64,000 bases of DNA from Halomonas borealis (GCF_004798905.1 NZ_SDMO01000014.1:1-64000), one strand, 5' to 3'; positions 37,604 to 47,210 are shown, counted from the first letter of the stretch. A program made the numbers and translations. Notes: generated by a model not told the origin, from the sequence alone.

Positions 37604-37977
37604 CCGCGCGCTTCCCCGATGCCGCCTGGCATCGGCTGGACGAGGCGGGGCTCGAGGGCCGGAAGGCGCGTCGGACCCCGCATGTCCCGCTGGTCCTCAC
37701 CGGCTGGACGGGCTGGCTGGCACATTCCCTGGCGGCCGAGCCCGACGACGACCGCCTGCGCGCGGGGCTGGCGGCGGCGCTCGAGGCGTTGGTCGAGGCG
37801 GAGCGGGGGAGCGACGCTGAGGTCGTGCTGATCCTGCCCGAGATGGGCCGCGGTATCGTGCCCATGGACCCCGCCGACCGCCGCCTGCGCGACCTGGCCG
37901 GCTGGCTGGCCCAGGACGCCGCCGCCCGCGCCGAGGCGGTCTGGTACGTCCGCCATGGCCTGGCGCGTAGGCTGTGA
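37555..37977 (+). CDS. Short CobU-like P-loop protein (second copy)
   Basis: A 140-residue protein starting MQLFIGGARAGKRDLVAARF, whose GGARAGKRD is a CobU-type P-loop. VLTGWTGWLAHSL recalls the CLTLW motif and EMGRGIVPMDPADRRLRDLA matches the EVG.GIVP...RRFRD motif of CobU. It lacks roughly 40 residues between P-loop and mid motif, including the histidine region for guanylylation. The full-length CobU at 35612 lacks the GIVP motif that this one has, so the two may be specialised. It is the last gene of the unit. Confidence 0.75.
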   Translation: MQLFIGGARAGKRDLVAARFPDAAWHRLDEAGLEGRKARRTPHVPLVLTGWTGWLAHSLAAEPDDDRLRAGLAAALEALVEAERGSDAEVVLILPEMGRGIVPMDPADRRLRDLAGWLAQDAAARAEAVWYVRHGLARRL

Positions 37978-38036
37978 GTGGTCGGGGACTCTCGCCAGGG
38001 GCACCGGTGACAAGCCGAAGACGCACGCCGACGCCA

Positions 38037-38163
38037 GGGGTGAGGAGGATTCCTCCGAACGGGCTGGCCATGGATGGCCGGCACCGGCCCTGCCAGCGAC
38101 GCGGCCGCGAGAGCTTCGCAGGGTGGCGGGAGCTTACAAGAAAGCCTTCACGGCGTGTCTGCG
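38037..38163. repeat. Degenerate intergenic repeat, copy A
   Basis: This stretch shares its order of motifs with 63684-63810: TGAGG with a short inverted repeat, GAACGGG(C/T)TGGC, GGATGGCC, CACCGG(C/T)CCTGC, GCGAGAGC, CAGGG and TTCAC(G/A)GCG. Several short stems are possible within it. No coding function is apparent. Confidence 0.55.
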
Positions 38164-38232
38164 TCGGCGTGTCGACGGGATAGCCCCGAGCGTATCGGGT
38201 AGCGGTGATCTTGGGTCAGAGCCCACGCCGCG

Positions 38233-38261
38233 TTGACGCCCCGTCGGCCGGTTGCTAGCTT
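38233..38261 (+). promoter_or_regulatory. Promoter of the btu unit
   Basis: TTGACG and TAGCTT with 17 bases between, identical in hexamers and spacing to the promoter of riboswitch 1. Confidence 0.65.
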
Positions 38262-38267
38262 ACGCGC

Positions 38268-38488
38268 ACTCTCAGGTGACCCAGACCCGCCACGGCGGGC
38301 CGGGTTGAAACGGGAAGTCGGTGACGCTCACCTATCAGCCCAGTGAGCCAGTTCGACGCTGCCCCCGCAACGGTGATCGAGTGAAGGGCCGCCACTACCG
38401 GCAACGGTAGGCCACTGTGCCGACACGGCACGGGAAGGCGGCGGTCCGAGGCGCACGCCTCGCTCGTCAGTCCGGAGACCGGCCTGTG
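38268..38488 (+). promoter_or_regulatory. Cobalamin riboswitch 2 (upstream of btuB)
   Basis: All core elements are present: TCAGGTGACCC, TTGAAACGGGAA, CGACGCTGCCCCCGCAACGG, the B12 box GCCACTGTGCC, CACGGGAAGGCGG and AGTCCGGAGACCGGCCTG. Between it and btuB, GGACGCGG (38500) can pair with CCGCGTCC (38567) and an inner stem CCTCGG/CCGAGG forms, a likely expression platform. Excess B12 should lower btuB expression. Confidence 0.95.
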
Positions 38489-38629
38489 AGCGCATGCCAG
38501 GACGCGGTGGGCGAACCTCGGGCAGGGCGACTCGCCGAGGTCATGTCGATGCTCCCTTCCCGCGCCCCGCGTCCGGCCTTTCAAGGGATCATCGCCGCAC
38601 GGGTGAGTGCGGCCCTGGGGACACACGAC

Positions 38630-40468
38630 ATGACAAGCTCTCCCTCTCGCCGCTGGCCGCTGGCCGCCCTGTTCCTGGGCGCGGCGCCGCTGGCCGCCGG
38701 CCAGGATGCTGGCGCCGACGAGGCCAGCGCCTCCGAGACCCTCAACCCGCTGGTGGTGACCGCCGCCCTGGCGCCGCGTACCGCCGACGAGAGCCTGGCC
38801 TCGGTCACCGTGATCGACGAGGCGCAGCTCCGGCGTCAGGACCCGACGGACATCACCGATGCGCTGCGTGCCCAGCCCGGCGTCGACGTCTCCTCCAACG
38901 GCGACTTCGGCAAGAATTCCGGCGTCTACCTGCGTGGCGCCGGCAGCCAGTCCACGCCGCTGATGATCGACGGCATCCGCCTGCGTTCCGCCACCACCGG
39001 CGGCCCGGCCTGGGAGTTTCTCGAGCCGCGCATGTTCGAGCGCGTCGAGATCGTGCGCGGCCCCCGCGGCAGCCTCTACGGCGCCGACGCCGTGGGCGGC
39101 GTGGTCCAGCTGTTCACGCCCGAAGGCGAGGGCGTGCCGACCCCGCGTATCACGCTCGGCGGCGGCAGCTTCGATACTCGCCGTGCCAGCGCCTCGCTCT
39201 CCGGCGCCGAGGGCGGCACCCGCTACTACGTGGCTGCCAGCCGCCTGGAGAGCGACGGCTACGAGATCGTCGACGGCGAGGGTGACAAGGGCTATGACAA
39301 CACCACCGGCCTGATGCGCCTCTCGCACACCTTCGCCGGTGGCGCCGAGCTGGGCGTGCTGGCGCTGCGGGCGCGCGGCAACACCGAGTTCGATTCCTTC
39401 GGCGCGCCACGGGACACCGACTATGCCCAGCAGGTGGCCGGCGTTTACGGCGAGCTACCGATCACCGAGGCCTGGCGCAGCCGCCTGACCCTCAGCGAGG
39501 CGCGCGATGAGCGCGAGACGCACGGCGGCAGCAGCACCTCGGTCTTCGACACTCGCACTCGCACCGCCCGCGGGGAGAATACCCTGGCCCTAGGCCGCCA
39601 CGAGCTGATCGCCGGTGCCGAATACCAGGAAGATAACATCGATGGCAGCGACACCGGTTTCGGCACCTACGCCGAGGGCAGCCGCGACAACACGGCGGTC
39701 TTCACCCAGGCGCTGCTGGACTTCTCGCCGCTGAGCGTCCAGGCCTCGCTGCGCCACGACGACAACGAGGCCTTCGGCGAGGAGACGACCGGCAGTCTGG
39801 CGCTGGGGATTGCGCTCGACGATATCCACACCCTGCGCGCCAGCTACGGCACCGCCTTCCGTGCGCCGACCTTCAACGAGCTCTACTATCCCGGCTTCGC
39901 CAACGCCGACCTCGCCCCGGAAACTTCGGCCACCTATGAACTGGGCCTTCGAGGCCAGCTCGGCCGCGGCTTCTGGGATCTCGCGGTCTACCGCAGTGAG
40001 GTTGACGACCTGATCACCAATATCGACACCGATGGCGACGGCTTCGTGGATACGCCGGAGAACGTCGAGCGTGCTCGCATCCGCGGCGTGGAGCTGGCCA
40101 CCGGTGCCGACGTCAATGACTGGACGCTGCGCGCGGCTCTGACTTACACCGACCCCGAGAACCGCGAGACCGGCAAGCGCCTGGCCCGCCGCGCCTCGCA
40201 TAGCCTGCGCTTCGATGCCGACCGCGAGCTGGGCGACTGGAACCTGGGCGGCTCGTTGATCGCCCAGGGCGAGCGCTTCGACGATGCGGCCAACAAGGAG
40301 CGCCTCGGCGGTTTCGCCACTCTTGACCTACGCGCCGGCTGGAATTTTGCCCCGGGCTGGTCGACCCGCCTGACGCTGGAAAATGTCTTGGACAAGGAGT
40401 ATGAAACCGTCCGTGGCTATAACAGCTCGGGCCGCGCGGCCTTTGTCAGTCTGAGCTTCGGCGGCTGA
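38630..40468 (+). CDS. btuB: TonB-dependent cobalamin receptor BtuB
   Basis: A 612-residue outer-membrane receptor that brings corrinoids into the periplasm with TonB energy. It has a signal peptide (about residues 1-24), a TonB box near residues 37-46 (TLNPLVVTAA), a plug domain (LRAQPGVDVSSNGDFGKNSG, VRGPRGSLYGADAVGGVVQL) and a beta-barrel. Barrel strands such as GTAFRAPTFNELYYPGFAN are typical of BtuB. The ATG at 38630 is the first one consistent with a signal peptide. The extreme C-terminus is SFGG rather than the usual terminal aromatic. Confidence 0.93.
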   Translation: MTSSPSRRWPLAALFLGAAPLAAGQDAGADEASASETLNPLVVTAALAPRTADESLASVTVIDEAQLRRQDPTDITDALRAQPGVDVSSNGDFGKNSGVYLRGAGSQSTPLMIDGIRLRSATTGGPAWEFLEPRMFERVEIVRGPRGSLYGADAVGGVVQLFTPEGEGVPTPRITLGGGSFDTRRASASLSGAEGGTRYYVAASRLESDGYEIVDGEGDKGYDNTTGLMRLSHTFAGGAELGVLALRARGNTEFDSFGAPRDTDYAQQVAGVYGELPITEAWRSRLTLSEARDERETHGGSSTSVFDTRTRTARGENTLALGRHELIAGAEYQEDNIDGSDTGFGTYAEGSRDNTAVFTQALLDFSPLSVQASLRHDDNEAFGEETTGSLALGIALDDIHTLRASYGTAFRAPTFNELYYPGFANADLAPETSATYELGLRGQLGRGFWDLAVYRSEVDDLITNIDTDGDGFVDTPENVERARIRGVELATGADVNDWTLRAALTYTDPENRETGKRLARRASHSLRFDADRELGDWNLGGSLIAQGERFDDAANKERLGGFATLDLRAGWNFAPGWSTRLTLENVLDKEYETVRGYNSSGRAAFVSLSFGG

Positions 40469-41379
40469 TGTCGATCTGGCGACACTCGGCGTGGTTGGCC
40501 GCCGTGGCCATGTTGTGGCTGACGGCTGGGCTGTCTTTCGCGCAGGCCCAGGCCGCCGACGAGGTCTGTGTCACCGACGATGCCGCCCGCAAGGTCTGCC
40601 TGGACGCCCCGGCGCAGCGCATCGTGGCGCTGTCGCCCGGCGTCACCGAGCTACTGTTCGCCGCCGGCGCCGGCGAGCGGGTGGTGGGGGCGGTCAGTTT
40701 CAGCGACTATCCCGCTGCGGCCGAGGCGTTGCCCCGGGTCGGCAGCTACGACCGCCTCGACCTCGAGGCGCTGCTGGCCCTCGAGCCTGACCTGATCGTG
40801 GCCTGGGCCGGCGGCAATCCCCGCGAGCAGGTCGACCGCCTGGCCGCGCTCGGCCTGCCGGTGTATTTCTCCGATGCCGGCGACTTCGCCGATATCGCCG
40901 CGAGCCTCGAGCGCCTGGGCGCGTTGGCCGGCAGCGAGGCGCAAGGCCAGGCCGCGGCCGACACGCTGCACGGCGAGGTGGCCGAGCTGCGCGACCGCTA
41001 CGCCGACGCCGCCCCGGTGCCGGTCTTCTACCAGGTCTGGGACGAGCCGCTGATGACGGTCAACGGCGAACACTGGATCAGCCAGGCGCTGTCGCTGTGC
41101 GGCGGCGAGACCCTGTTCGCCGACGAGGCGCCGCTGGCGCCGCGCCTCGGCCGCGAGGCGGTGCTGGCCCGCGATCCCGAGGCGATCATCACCGGTGGGA
41201 TGGGCGAGCCCGACGCCACTTGGCTCGAGGCCTGGCGCGAGTTTCCCGAGCTTTCCGCGGTGCGCCGCGACAACCTGTTCTTCGTCGATCCCGATCTGGT
41301 CCAGCGTGCCACGCCGCGGCTGGTCGAGGGCACTCGGGCGTTGTGTGCTCACCTGGAGGTCGCCCGTGAGCGGCGCTAG
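40468..41379 (+). CDS. btuF: Periplasmic cobalamin-binding protein BtuF
   Basis: A 303-residue secreted binding protein with a signal peptide (about 1-29). Family features are RIVALSPGVTELLFAAGAGE, VGAVSFSDYPAAAEALPRVG, LEALLALEPDLIVAW and VPVFYQVWDEPLMTVNGEHW. It delivers cobalamin to BtuCD. The start codon overlaps the btuB stop (TGATG). Confidence 0.93.
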   Translation: MSIWRHSAWLAAVAMLWLTAGLSFAQAQAADEVCVTDDAARKVCLDAPAQRIVALSPGVTELLFAAGAGERVVGAVSFSDYPAAAEALPRVGSYDRLDLEALLALEPDLIVAWAGGNPREQVDRLAALGLPVYFSDAGDFADIAASLERLGALAGSEAQGQAAADTLHGEVAELRDRYADAAPVPVFYQVWDEPLMTVNGEHWISQALSLCGGETLFADEAPLAPRLGREAVLARDPEAIITGGMGEPDATWLEAWREFPELSAVRRDNLFFVDPDLVQRATPRLVEGTRALCAHLEVARERR

Positions 41380-42360
41380 GTCGCGCGGTCTGTCGCCGCA
41401 GTGGCGCCACCCGCTGGTCTGGCTGGCGCTGGCCGCGCTGCTGTCGCAGAGCCTGGCGCTGTCGCTCGGCAGCGTGTCGATCGGCCCGGGCGAACTCGTC
41501 CAGGTGCTCGCCGGCGGCGGCGAGGCGCTGCATCGCACCTTGGTGCTGGAGCTGCGCCTGCCCCGTGCGCTGGCGGCCTTCGGCACCGGCGCGCTGCTGG
41601 CCATGGCCGGGGCGCTGATGCAGATTCTGCTGCGCAATCCGCTGGCCGATCCCTACGTGTTGGGACTCTCAGGCGGCGCCTCGGTGGCGGCGCTTCTGGC
41701 CATGCTGGCCGGGCTCGGCGCGACCCTGGTGGGTGGCGCGGCCTTCGCCGGGGCGCTGGCCTCGACGCTGATCGTCTTCGGCCTGGCCCATGGGGGCGGC
41801 AGCTGGACGCCGACCCGGCTGCTACTCACCGGCGTGGTGATGGCGTCGGGCTGGGGCGCGGTGATCACCTTCCTGCTGGCGATCAGCCCGGTGGAGCGGC
41901 TGCCCGGCATGCTCTACTGGCTGATGGGTGATCTGGCCTATGCCGCCAGCCCCTGGCCGGTGCTGGTGATGACCATGGTGGCCCTGGTCGTGGTGCTGCC
42001 GCTGGGGCGCACGCTCAACGTGCTGGCCCGGGGCGGGCAGCAAGCCGCCGCCCTGGGCGTGGCGGTGCGGCCGCTGGAGTGGACCCTCTACCTGCTGGCG
42101 AGCCTGGTCACCGCGGTGGCGGTGACCACCGCCGGCAGCGTCGGCTTCGTGGGTTTGATGGTGCCGCACATGCTGCGCCTGAGGCTCGGCAACGACCAGC
42201 GACGCATCCTGCCGGCGAGCCTGCTGGCCGGCGGGACCCTGCTGACCCTGGCCGATACCCTGGCGCGGACCCTGATCGCCCCGCAGCAGCTGCCGGTGGG
42301 CGTGATCACCGCGCTGATCGGGGTGCCCACCTTCCTCTTCCTGCTGCAGCGGAGCCGGCG

Positions 42361-42364
<4 letters not shown>
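41366..42364 (+). CDS. btuC: Cobalamin ABC transporter permease BtuC
   Basis: A 332-residue FecCD-type permease with about ten membrane segments. It shows LRLPRALAAFGTGALLAMAG, LLRNPLADPYVLGLSGGASV and GFVGLMVPHMLRL. I chose the GTG at 41366 (GGAGG eight bases before) over longer options because it gives the normal short N-terminus. It overlaps btuF by 14 bases and btuD by 4. Confidence 0.92.
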
Positions 42365-43158
<794 letters not shown>

Positions 43159-43159
43159 C

Positions 43160-43336
43160 TCAATCTCGTTTGAGCTTCTTCAGCCGCTGTGCCGCGAGTT
43201 GGTTGGACTTCATGCGCTCCGGGCGCTTCATCGACTGCCAGCGGGTGATCTCCTCGGTGGTGCGACCGCAGCCCACGCACAGCCCACCCTTGAGCTGGCA
43301 GATCGAGACGCAGGGGCTCTCGATGCGCTTGGCCAT
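43160..43336 (-). CDS. DUF1289 family small cysteine-rich protein
   Basis: A 58-residue protein with SPCVSICQLKGGLCVGCGRT followed by EEITRW, the full DUF1289 pattern. The four cysteines suggest a metal or Fe-S site; function unknown. Its ATG overlaps the stop of the upstream gene (TGATG). Its end is one base from the end of btuD, so the two units are tightly convergent. Confidence 0.88.
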   Translation of the reverse strand: MAKRIESPCVSICQLKGGLCVGCGRTTEEITRWQSMKRPERMKSNQLAAQRLKKLKRD

Positions 43337-43698
43337 CAGTGCCGCTCCAGCACGGCCAGCCGCCGCTCCCAGTCGCCGCCCTGCACGCGGCGGCACTCCT
43401 CCTCGCTGTCGGCGTCCAGATGGGCGTCGATATCGCGAACCTCCACGTCCACCTCGAAAAGGGCGGCCTGGGTCAGCTCGCGCATTCGCCGGCGACCGTC
43501 GCCCTTGAGGGCGCGGGTCAGGTCGTCCTGCTTCTCGAATACCCAGACCACGCGCAGGCTGGCCGGGAAGCGCCGGTAGTCCACCAGATGGGTGAGCCAG
43601 GCGAAGCCCGGCAGCAGCGGTTTGGCGGTCTCGCAGGCGTCGGTCAGGGCCTGGGTCAGGCGGCGTTCCATCTGCCGGCTGGCTTTCTTGTCGAGCAT
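43336..43698 (-). CDS. Conserved hypothetical protein
   Basis: A 120-residue soluble protein beginning MLDKKASRQMERRLTQALTD, with FAWLTHLVDYRRFPASLRVV and a C-terminal EEECRRVQGGDWERRL. I recall similar proteins in Pseudomonas and Halomonas next to DUF1289 genes, with no known role. The ATG at 43698 follows GAGGG. Confidence 0.7.
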   Translation of the reverse strand: MLDKKASRQMERRLTQALTDACETAKPLLPGFAWLTHLVDYRRFPASLRVVWVFEKQDDLTRALKGDGRRRMRELTQAALFEVDVEVRDIDAHLDADSEEECRRVQGGDWERRLAVLERH

Positions 43699-43744
43699 AT
43701 CGAGCCCTCTCGTGTCATGTCGTGTGGCGGGGCAGGGTAGCGAT

Positions 43745-44509
43745 CTACAGGGCGTGGCGGAAGCGCAGCACCGGTCGATCCTGTTCGGGATCGTCGAGGA
43801 AGTCGGCATGCACGCCGAAGGTGTCTCGCAGCCGCTCGAGGGTCAGCACCTCCCGGGGCGGGCCGATGTCGACCAGCCGACCGCCGTCCATCACCCCGAT
43901 GCGGTCGCAGTCCATGGCCTGGTCGAGGTCGTGAAGGGCGATGACCACGGTGATCGGCAGCTGTCGCACCAGGCGCAGGATCGACAGCTGGTGGCGGATG
44001 TCCAGATGATTGGTGGGTTCGTCGAGCAACAGGGCCTTCGGCTGCTGGGCCAGGGCTCGGGCGATGTGCACGCGTTGGCGCTCGCCGCCGGAGAGGGTGT
44101 GCCATAGTCGCTCGGCCAGCGTCTCGAGGCCGACCTCGGCCAGGGCTCGGTCGACGATGGCGTCGTCCTCCGCGGTCCAGGGGCTCAGTGGCGATAGGAA
44201 AGGCGTGCGTCCCAGCGCGACCGCCTGGCGAACCTCGAGGCGGTCGAGGGTGTCCGCCTGCTGCTCGACGAAGGCGATGGCACGGGCGATCTCGTGGGGC
44301 CGCATGTCACGCATCGCCCGGCCATCCGCCAGGGCGCGTCCGGTCCTGGGGCGGCGCAGCCCGGCCAGCACGCGCAGCAGGGTGGTCTTGCCCGAGCCGT
44401 TGGGACCGACCAGGCCGAAGGTCTCGCCCGGCTCCACCGTCAGGCTGACGTCGTCCAGCAGCCGGCGGCCGTGGACCCGCCAGTCGACGCGTTCGGCGCA
44501 GAGCCTCAT
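43745..44509 (-). CDS. FecE/BtuD-type ABC transporter ATPase
   Basis: A 254-residue ATPase with Walker A GPNGSGKTT, signature LSGGERQRVHIARAL, Walker B ALLLDEPTNHLD and the ALHDLDQAMD switch. It belongs to the class serving siderophore, heme or cobalamin importers. It is the last gene of a three-gene importer with four-base overlaps. Confidence 0.9.
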   Translation of the reverse strand: MRLCAERVDWRVHGRRLLDDVSLTVEPGETFGLVGPNGSGKTTLLRVLAGLRRPRTGRALADGRAMRDMRPHEIARAIAFVEQQADTLDRLEVRQAVALGRTPFLSPLSPWTAEDDAIVDRALAEVGLETLAERLWHTLSGGERQRVHIARALAQQPKALLLDEPTNHLDIRHQLSILRLVRQLPITVVIALHDLDQAMDCDRIGVMDGGRLVDIGPPREVLTLERLRDTFGVHADFLDDPEQDRPVLRFRHAL

Positions 44510-45594
44510 CGCGTCCTCGCCCCGCGGATCAGGATCAGGGCGAAGGCCGGGGCGCCGATCAGCGCCGTGACCACGCCGATCGGCAGCACCTGGCCGGCGA
44601 CCAGGGTGCGCGAGAGCACGTCGGCGCCGATCAGGAAGACGGCCCCGGCCAGCGCCGAGGTCGGCACCAGTCGGGTGTGACGGCTGCCGACCAGAAAGCG
44701 CATGGCATGGGGAATCACCAGCCCGACGAAGCCGATGGCACCGACCATCGACACCATGGCCGCGGTGACCAGCGCCATGGCGGCGATCAGCACGCCGCGC
44801 ACCCGACGCACGGGGATGCCCAGCGAGGCGGCGCTGTCGGCGCCGAAGGTGAAGGCGTCCAGGGCGCGCCGGTACCATAGGCAGATCGCCAGGCCGGCCA
44901 GGGCGGCGGGCAGCCCCAGGGCGACGTCGTCCCAGCGGACGCCGGAGAGGTTGCCCATCAGCCAGAACATGATGCCGCGGGCCTGCTCGGCGCTCGCCGA
45001 CTTGGCGATGATCAGCGCGGTGAGGGCGTTGAACAGCTGCGAGCCGGCGATGCCGGCGAGGATGATGGCGCCGGCGGCCTGGGTCGCACGGCCGCCACCG
45101 GTGCCGCTGCCGGCGGCGTGGGCCAGCACCACCACCAGGCCGAAGGCCAGGCCGGCGCCGGCGAAGGCGCCCAGCGACAGCGTCAGGGTGCCGGCGCCGA
45201 GGCCGAGGATGGCCACCGAGACGGCGCCGGTGGACGCGCCGGCGGAGATGCCCATCAGGAAGGGATCGGCGAGCGGGTTGCGCAGCAGCGCCTGGAGTAC
45301 CACGCCCGCGAGGGCAAGCCCGGTACCGCAGCAGGCGGCGAGGATCGCCCGGCTCAGTCGGTAGTTCCAGACGATGCCGGCGTCGATGCGGTCCACCGCG
45401 AAGGCCGCGCCGCCGAGGTGGTTGGCCAGCACCTTGAGGATGGTGTCGAACGGTATCGCCGTCTCGCCGATGGCGGTGCCCGCCATCACCGCGGAGAATA
45501 GCAGCAGCGGTGCCAGCCAGCCCCAGTGCCAGGCGGAGCGAGGCGGTCTCGCGCTGGCCATGGCCGGGTGCGATAGTCGGACGGCGCCGTTCAT
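44506..45594 (-). CDS. FecCD-type ABC transporter permease
   Basis: A 362-residue permease with about ten membrane spans: YRLSRAILAACCGTGLALAG, LLRNPLADPFLMGISAGAST, MFWLMGNLSGV and IGFVGLVIPHAMRFLVG. It is a second BtuC-like protein, distinct from BtuC at 41366. I chose the ATG at 45594, which overlaps the binding-protein gene by four bases. Substrate unknown: a corrinoid, metal chelate or siderophore. Confidence 0.9.
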   Translation of the reverse strand: MNGAVRLSHPAMASARPPRSAWHWGWLAPLLLFSAVMAGTAIGETAIPFDTILKVLANHLGGAAFAVDRIDAGIVWNYRLSRAILAACCGTGLALAGVVLQALLRNPLADPFLMGISAGASTGAVSVAILGLGAGTLTLSLGAFAGAGLAFGLVVVLAHAAGSGTGGGRATQAAGAIILAGIAGSQLFNALTALIIAKSASAEQARGIMFWLMGNLSGVRWDDVALGLPAALAGLAICLWYRRALDAFTFGADSAASLGIPVRRVRGVLIAAMALVTAAMVSMVGAIGFVGLVIPHAMRFLVGSRHTRLVPTSALAGAVFLIGADVLSRTLVAGQVLPIGVVTALIGAPAFALILIRGARTR

Positions 45595-46607
45595 CGCTCT
45601 AAGGACATCCCGGACAGGGCATCCACCAGCGTCTCGAGGCCATGGATCGTGCGCATCGTCGCACTCATGGCGTGGGCATCCATCTCGATGATGTGGCCAT
45701 TCCTGACCGCCGACATGTCGCGTGCCACGGGATCGTTGTGCAGGAACTCTCGTTTGGCCTCGACGCTGTCCGCCGCGTAACGACGGCGATCCATGGTGGC
45801 GATGACGATGATGTCCGGATCGGATCTGGCGATCGACTCCCAGCCGACGGTCGGCCATTCCTCATCGGATTCGATGACATTCTGGAGGCCGATCTTGTCC
45901 ATAATGTAGCCTGGTGCGCCGAGCCTTCCAGCGACGTAGGGGGCCGATGATTCGTCGGGGGATGAGAACCAGAAGACCGCCGAAAGATTGTCGGGAAGGG
46001 ACAATGATTCGGCCCGGGAAATGGCCTCATTCTCGCGGTCTTTAAGATCATTGATCAGGCTGTTTCCGGCATCCTTTACATCGAAGACGGTGGCCAGTTC
46101 CTGGATGCCCTTGTAGACCGAGTCGGTGGAGAAGGCGGCGGTACGGGTGCCGTCGCCGCCGGTGGCATTGTCCTTGGTGTCGCAGTCGGCGGGCATGATG
46201 TAGGTGTCGATGCCGAGGTCATGGAACTGATCGCGGGTCGCCACGCTTCCGGTGGGGCCGATGTGCCACTCATACTGGGCCGCGACAAGGTCTGGCCGCC
46301 TGTTGACCACCGCTTCGAAGCTTGGGTCATTGTCGGAAATTCGCTCGATATCGGCGTTGGTTTTCTGGAACTGTGGCAGCACCGGTGTGAACCAGACAGA
46401 GGTCCCGACGATGCGGTCGGCGAGCTCCAGTGCGTAGAGAATTTCGGTCGCCGACTGACCGACAGTGACGGTGCGATCGGGTGCGGCATCGACACGAATT
46501 TCGCGGCCACAATTCATCATCGTCAGCGGATAATGTGTCGCCTCCGCCACGGCGGATGACGCTGGAATGAGCGAGAGCACTGCGAGTAGTCTGCGAGCGA
46601 GAGTCAT
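45591..46607 (-). CDS. Periplasmic metal-chelate/corrinoid-type binding protein
   Basis: A 338-residue binding protein of the helical-backbone (TroA/BtuF/FecB) class with a signal peptide (residues 1-21, cleavage after AVA). Features are YPLTMMNCGREIRVDAAPDR, SATEILYALELADRIVGTSV and EAVVNRRPDLVAAQYEW. The NCG near the mature N-terminus is shared with actinobacterial and proteobacterial proteins of uncertain substrate. Codon use has a few more AT-rich codons than its neighbours. It heads the importer and lies behind a Zur-like operator. Confidence 0.88.
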   Translation of the reverse strand: MTLARRLLAVLSLIPASSAVAEATHYPLTMMNCGREIRVDAAPDRTVTVGQSATEILYALELADRIVGTSVWFTPVLPQFQKTNADIERISDNDPSFEAVVNRRPDLVAAQYEWHIGPTGSVATRDQFHDLGIDTYIMPADCDTKDNATGGDGTRTAAFSTDSVYKGIQELATVFDVKDAGNSLINDLKDRENEAISRAESLSLPDNLSAVFWFSSPDESSAPYVAGRLGAPGYIMDKIGLQNVIESDEEWPTVGWESIARSDPDIIVIATMDRRRYAADSVEAKREFLHNDPVARDMSAVRNGHIIEMDAHAMSATMRTIHGLETLVDALSGMSLER

Positions 46608-46756
46608 GCGTCGGTGTCCAGGTGGGGAGGGGAAGAGGCCGACCGGCGACGGGAGATTGCCACGAGTTTCGTGGCGTTTTCCACTCCCATCGACGCCCGT
46701 GTCGATACCTGCATCAACGAGAGGCCGGTAGCCTGCGCGGGAGGCTTTTCCGTGGA

Positions 46757-46784
46757 AAGATATAGTTATGTTATAACGTAACAA
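46757..46784 (-). promoter_or_regulatory. Promoter of the second ABC importer
   Basis: On the minus strand TTGTTA and TATCTT are separated by 16 bases. The spacer is filled by the palindrome at 46765-46782, an ideal place for a repressor. Confidence 0.5.
46765..46783. promoter_or_regulatory. Zur-like palindromic operator
   Basis: GTTATGTTATAACGTAAC is palindromic at 16 of 18 positions. The included TGTTATAACGTAACA matches the gammaproteobacterial Zur core TGTTATANTATAACA at 12 of 14 defined positions. It lies inside the importer promoter. Control by zinc is an inference. Confidence 0.45.
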
Positions 46785-46835
46785 AAATATCTGACAAGGG
46801 GGTTGCTCGCCGGCGCCGGTCGAGTGCGCGGGCAA

Positions 46836-46865
46836 TTGCGTGGGGTAGGGCCGGTCCATTACGAT
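46836..46865 (+). promoter_or_regulatory. Possible promoter of the corrin ring operon
   Basis: TTGCGT and TACGAT separated by 18 bases, ending about ten bases before the riboswitch core. It is weaker than the promoters of riboswitches 1 and 2. Confidence 0.4.
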
Positions 46866-46874
46866 AGCCCTCCG

Positions 46875-47075
46875 AAGACAGGTGCCCCTGAGGTCCAGGG
46901 GATAATCGGGAAGTCTGGTAAGGCCACGGCCGATCCCAGCGCTGCCCCCGCAACGGTAATGAAGCGCGATCCGCGATGACCACTGGCGACATGCCGGGAA
47001 GGTGCGGATCACGGCACGACGCCCACGGCCATGCCCCGGCGAGTGCCCCTTCTGAGCCCGGAGACCGGCCTGTCA
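46875..47075 (+). promoter_or_regulatory. Cobalamin riboswitch 3 (upstream of the chelatase-cob operon)
   Basis: Core elements in order: GAAGACAGGTGCCCC, AATCGGGAAG, CCAGCGCTGCCCCCGCAACGG, ACCACTGG, GCCGGGAAGG and GAGCCCGGAGACCGGCCTG. It differs in sequence from the other two and lacks the GAAACGGGAA form. It should repress the ring-synthesis operon when B12 is plentiful. Confidence 0.93.
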
Positions 47076-47210
47076 CGTCGAGTCATTCCATGCCGGTGCG
47101 GTGGGCACCGAGAGGATCAACATGCCCGTGTTTGTCGATTCCCCCTCCCGGCGGAGCCTCCGCCGTGGTGCGCGTCCCGCGTCCGTCTGCCGTATCCCGG
47201 CCGTGACGCC

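Noticed and set aside
38417..38629. Upstream extension of btuB through the riboswitch
   Set aside because: These codons fall within the conserved aptamer; the signal peptide begins at the ATG at 38630.
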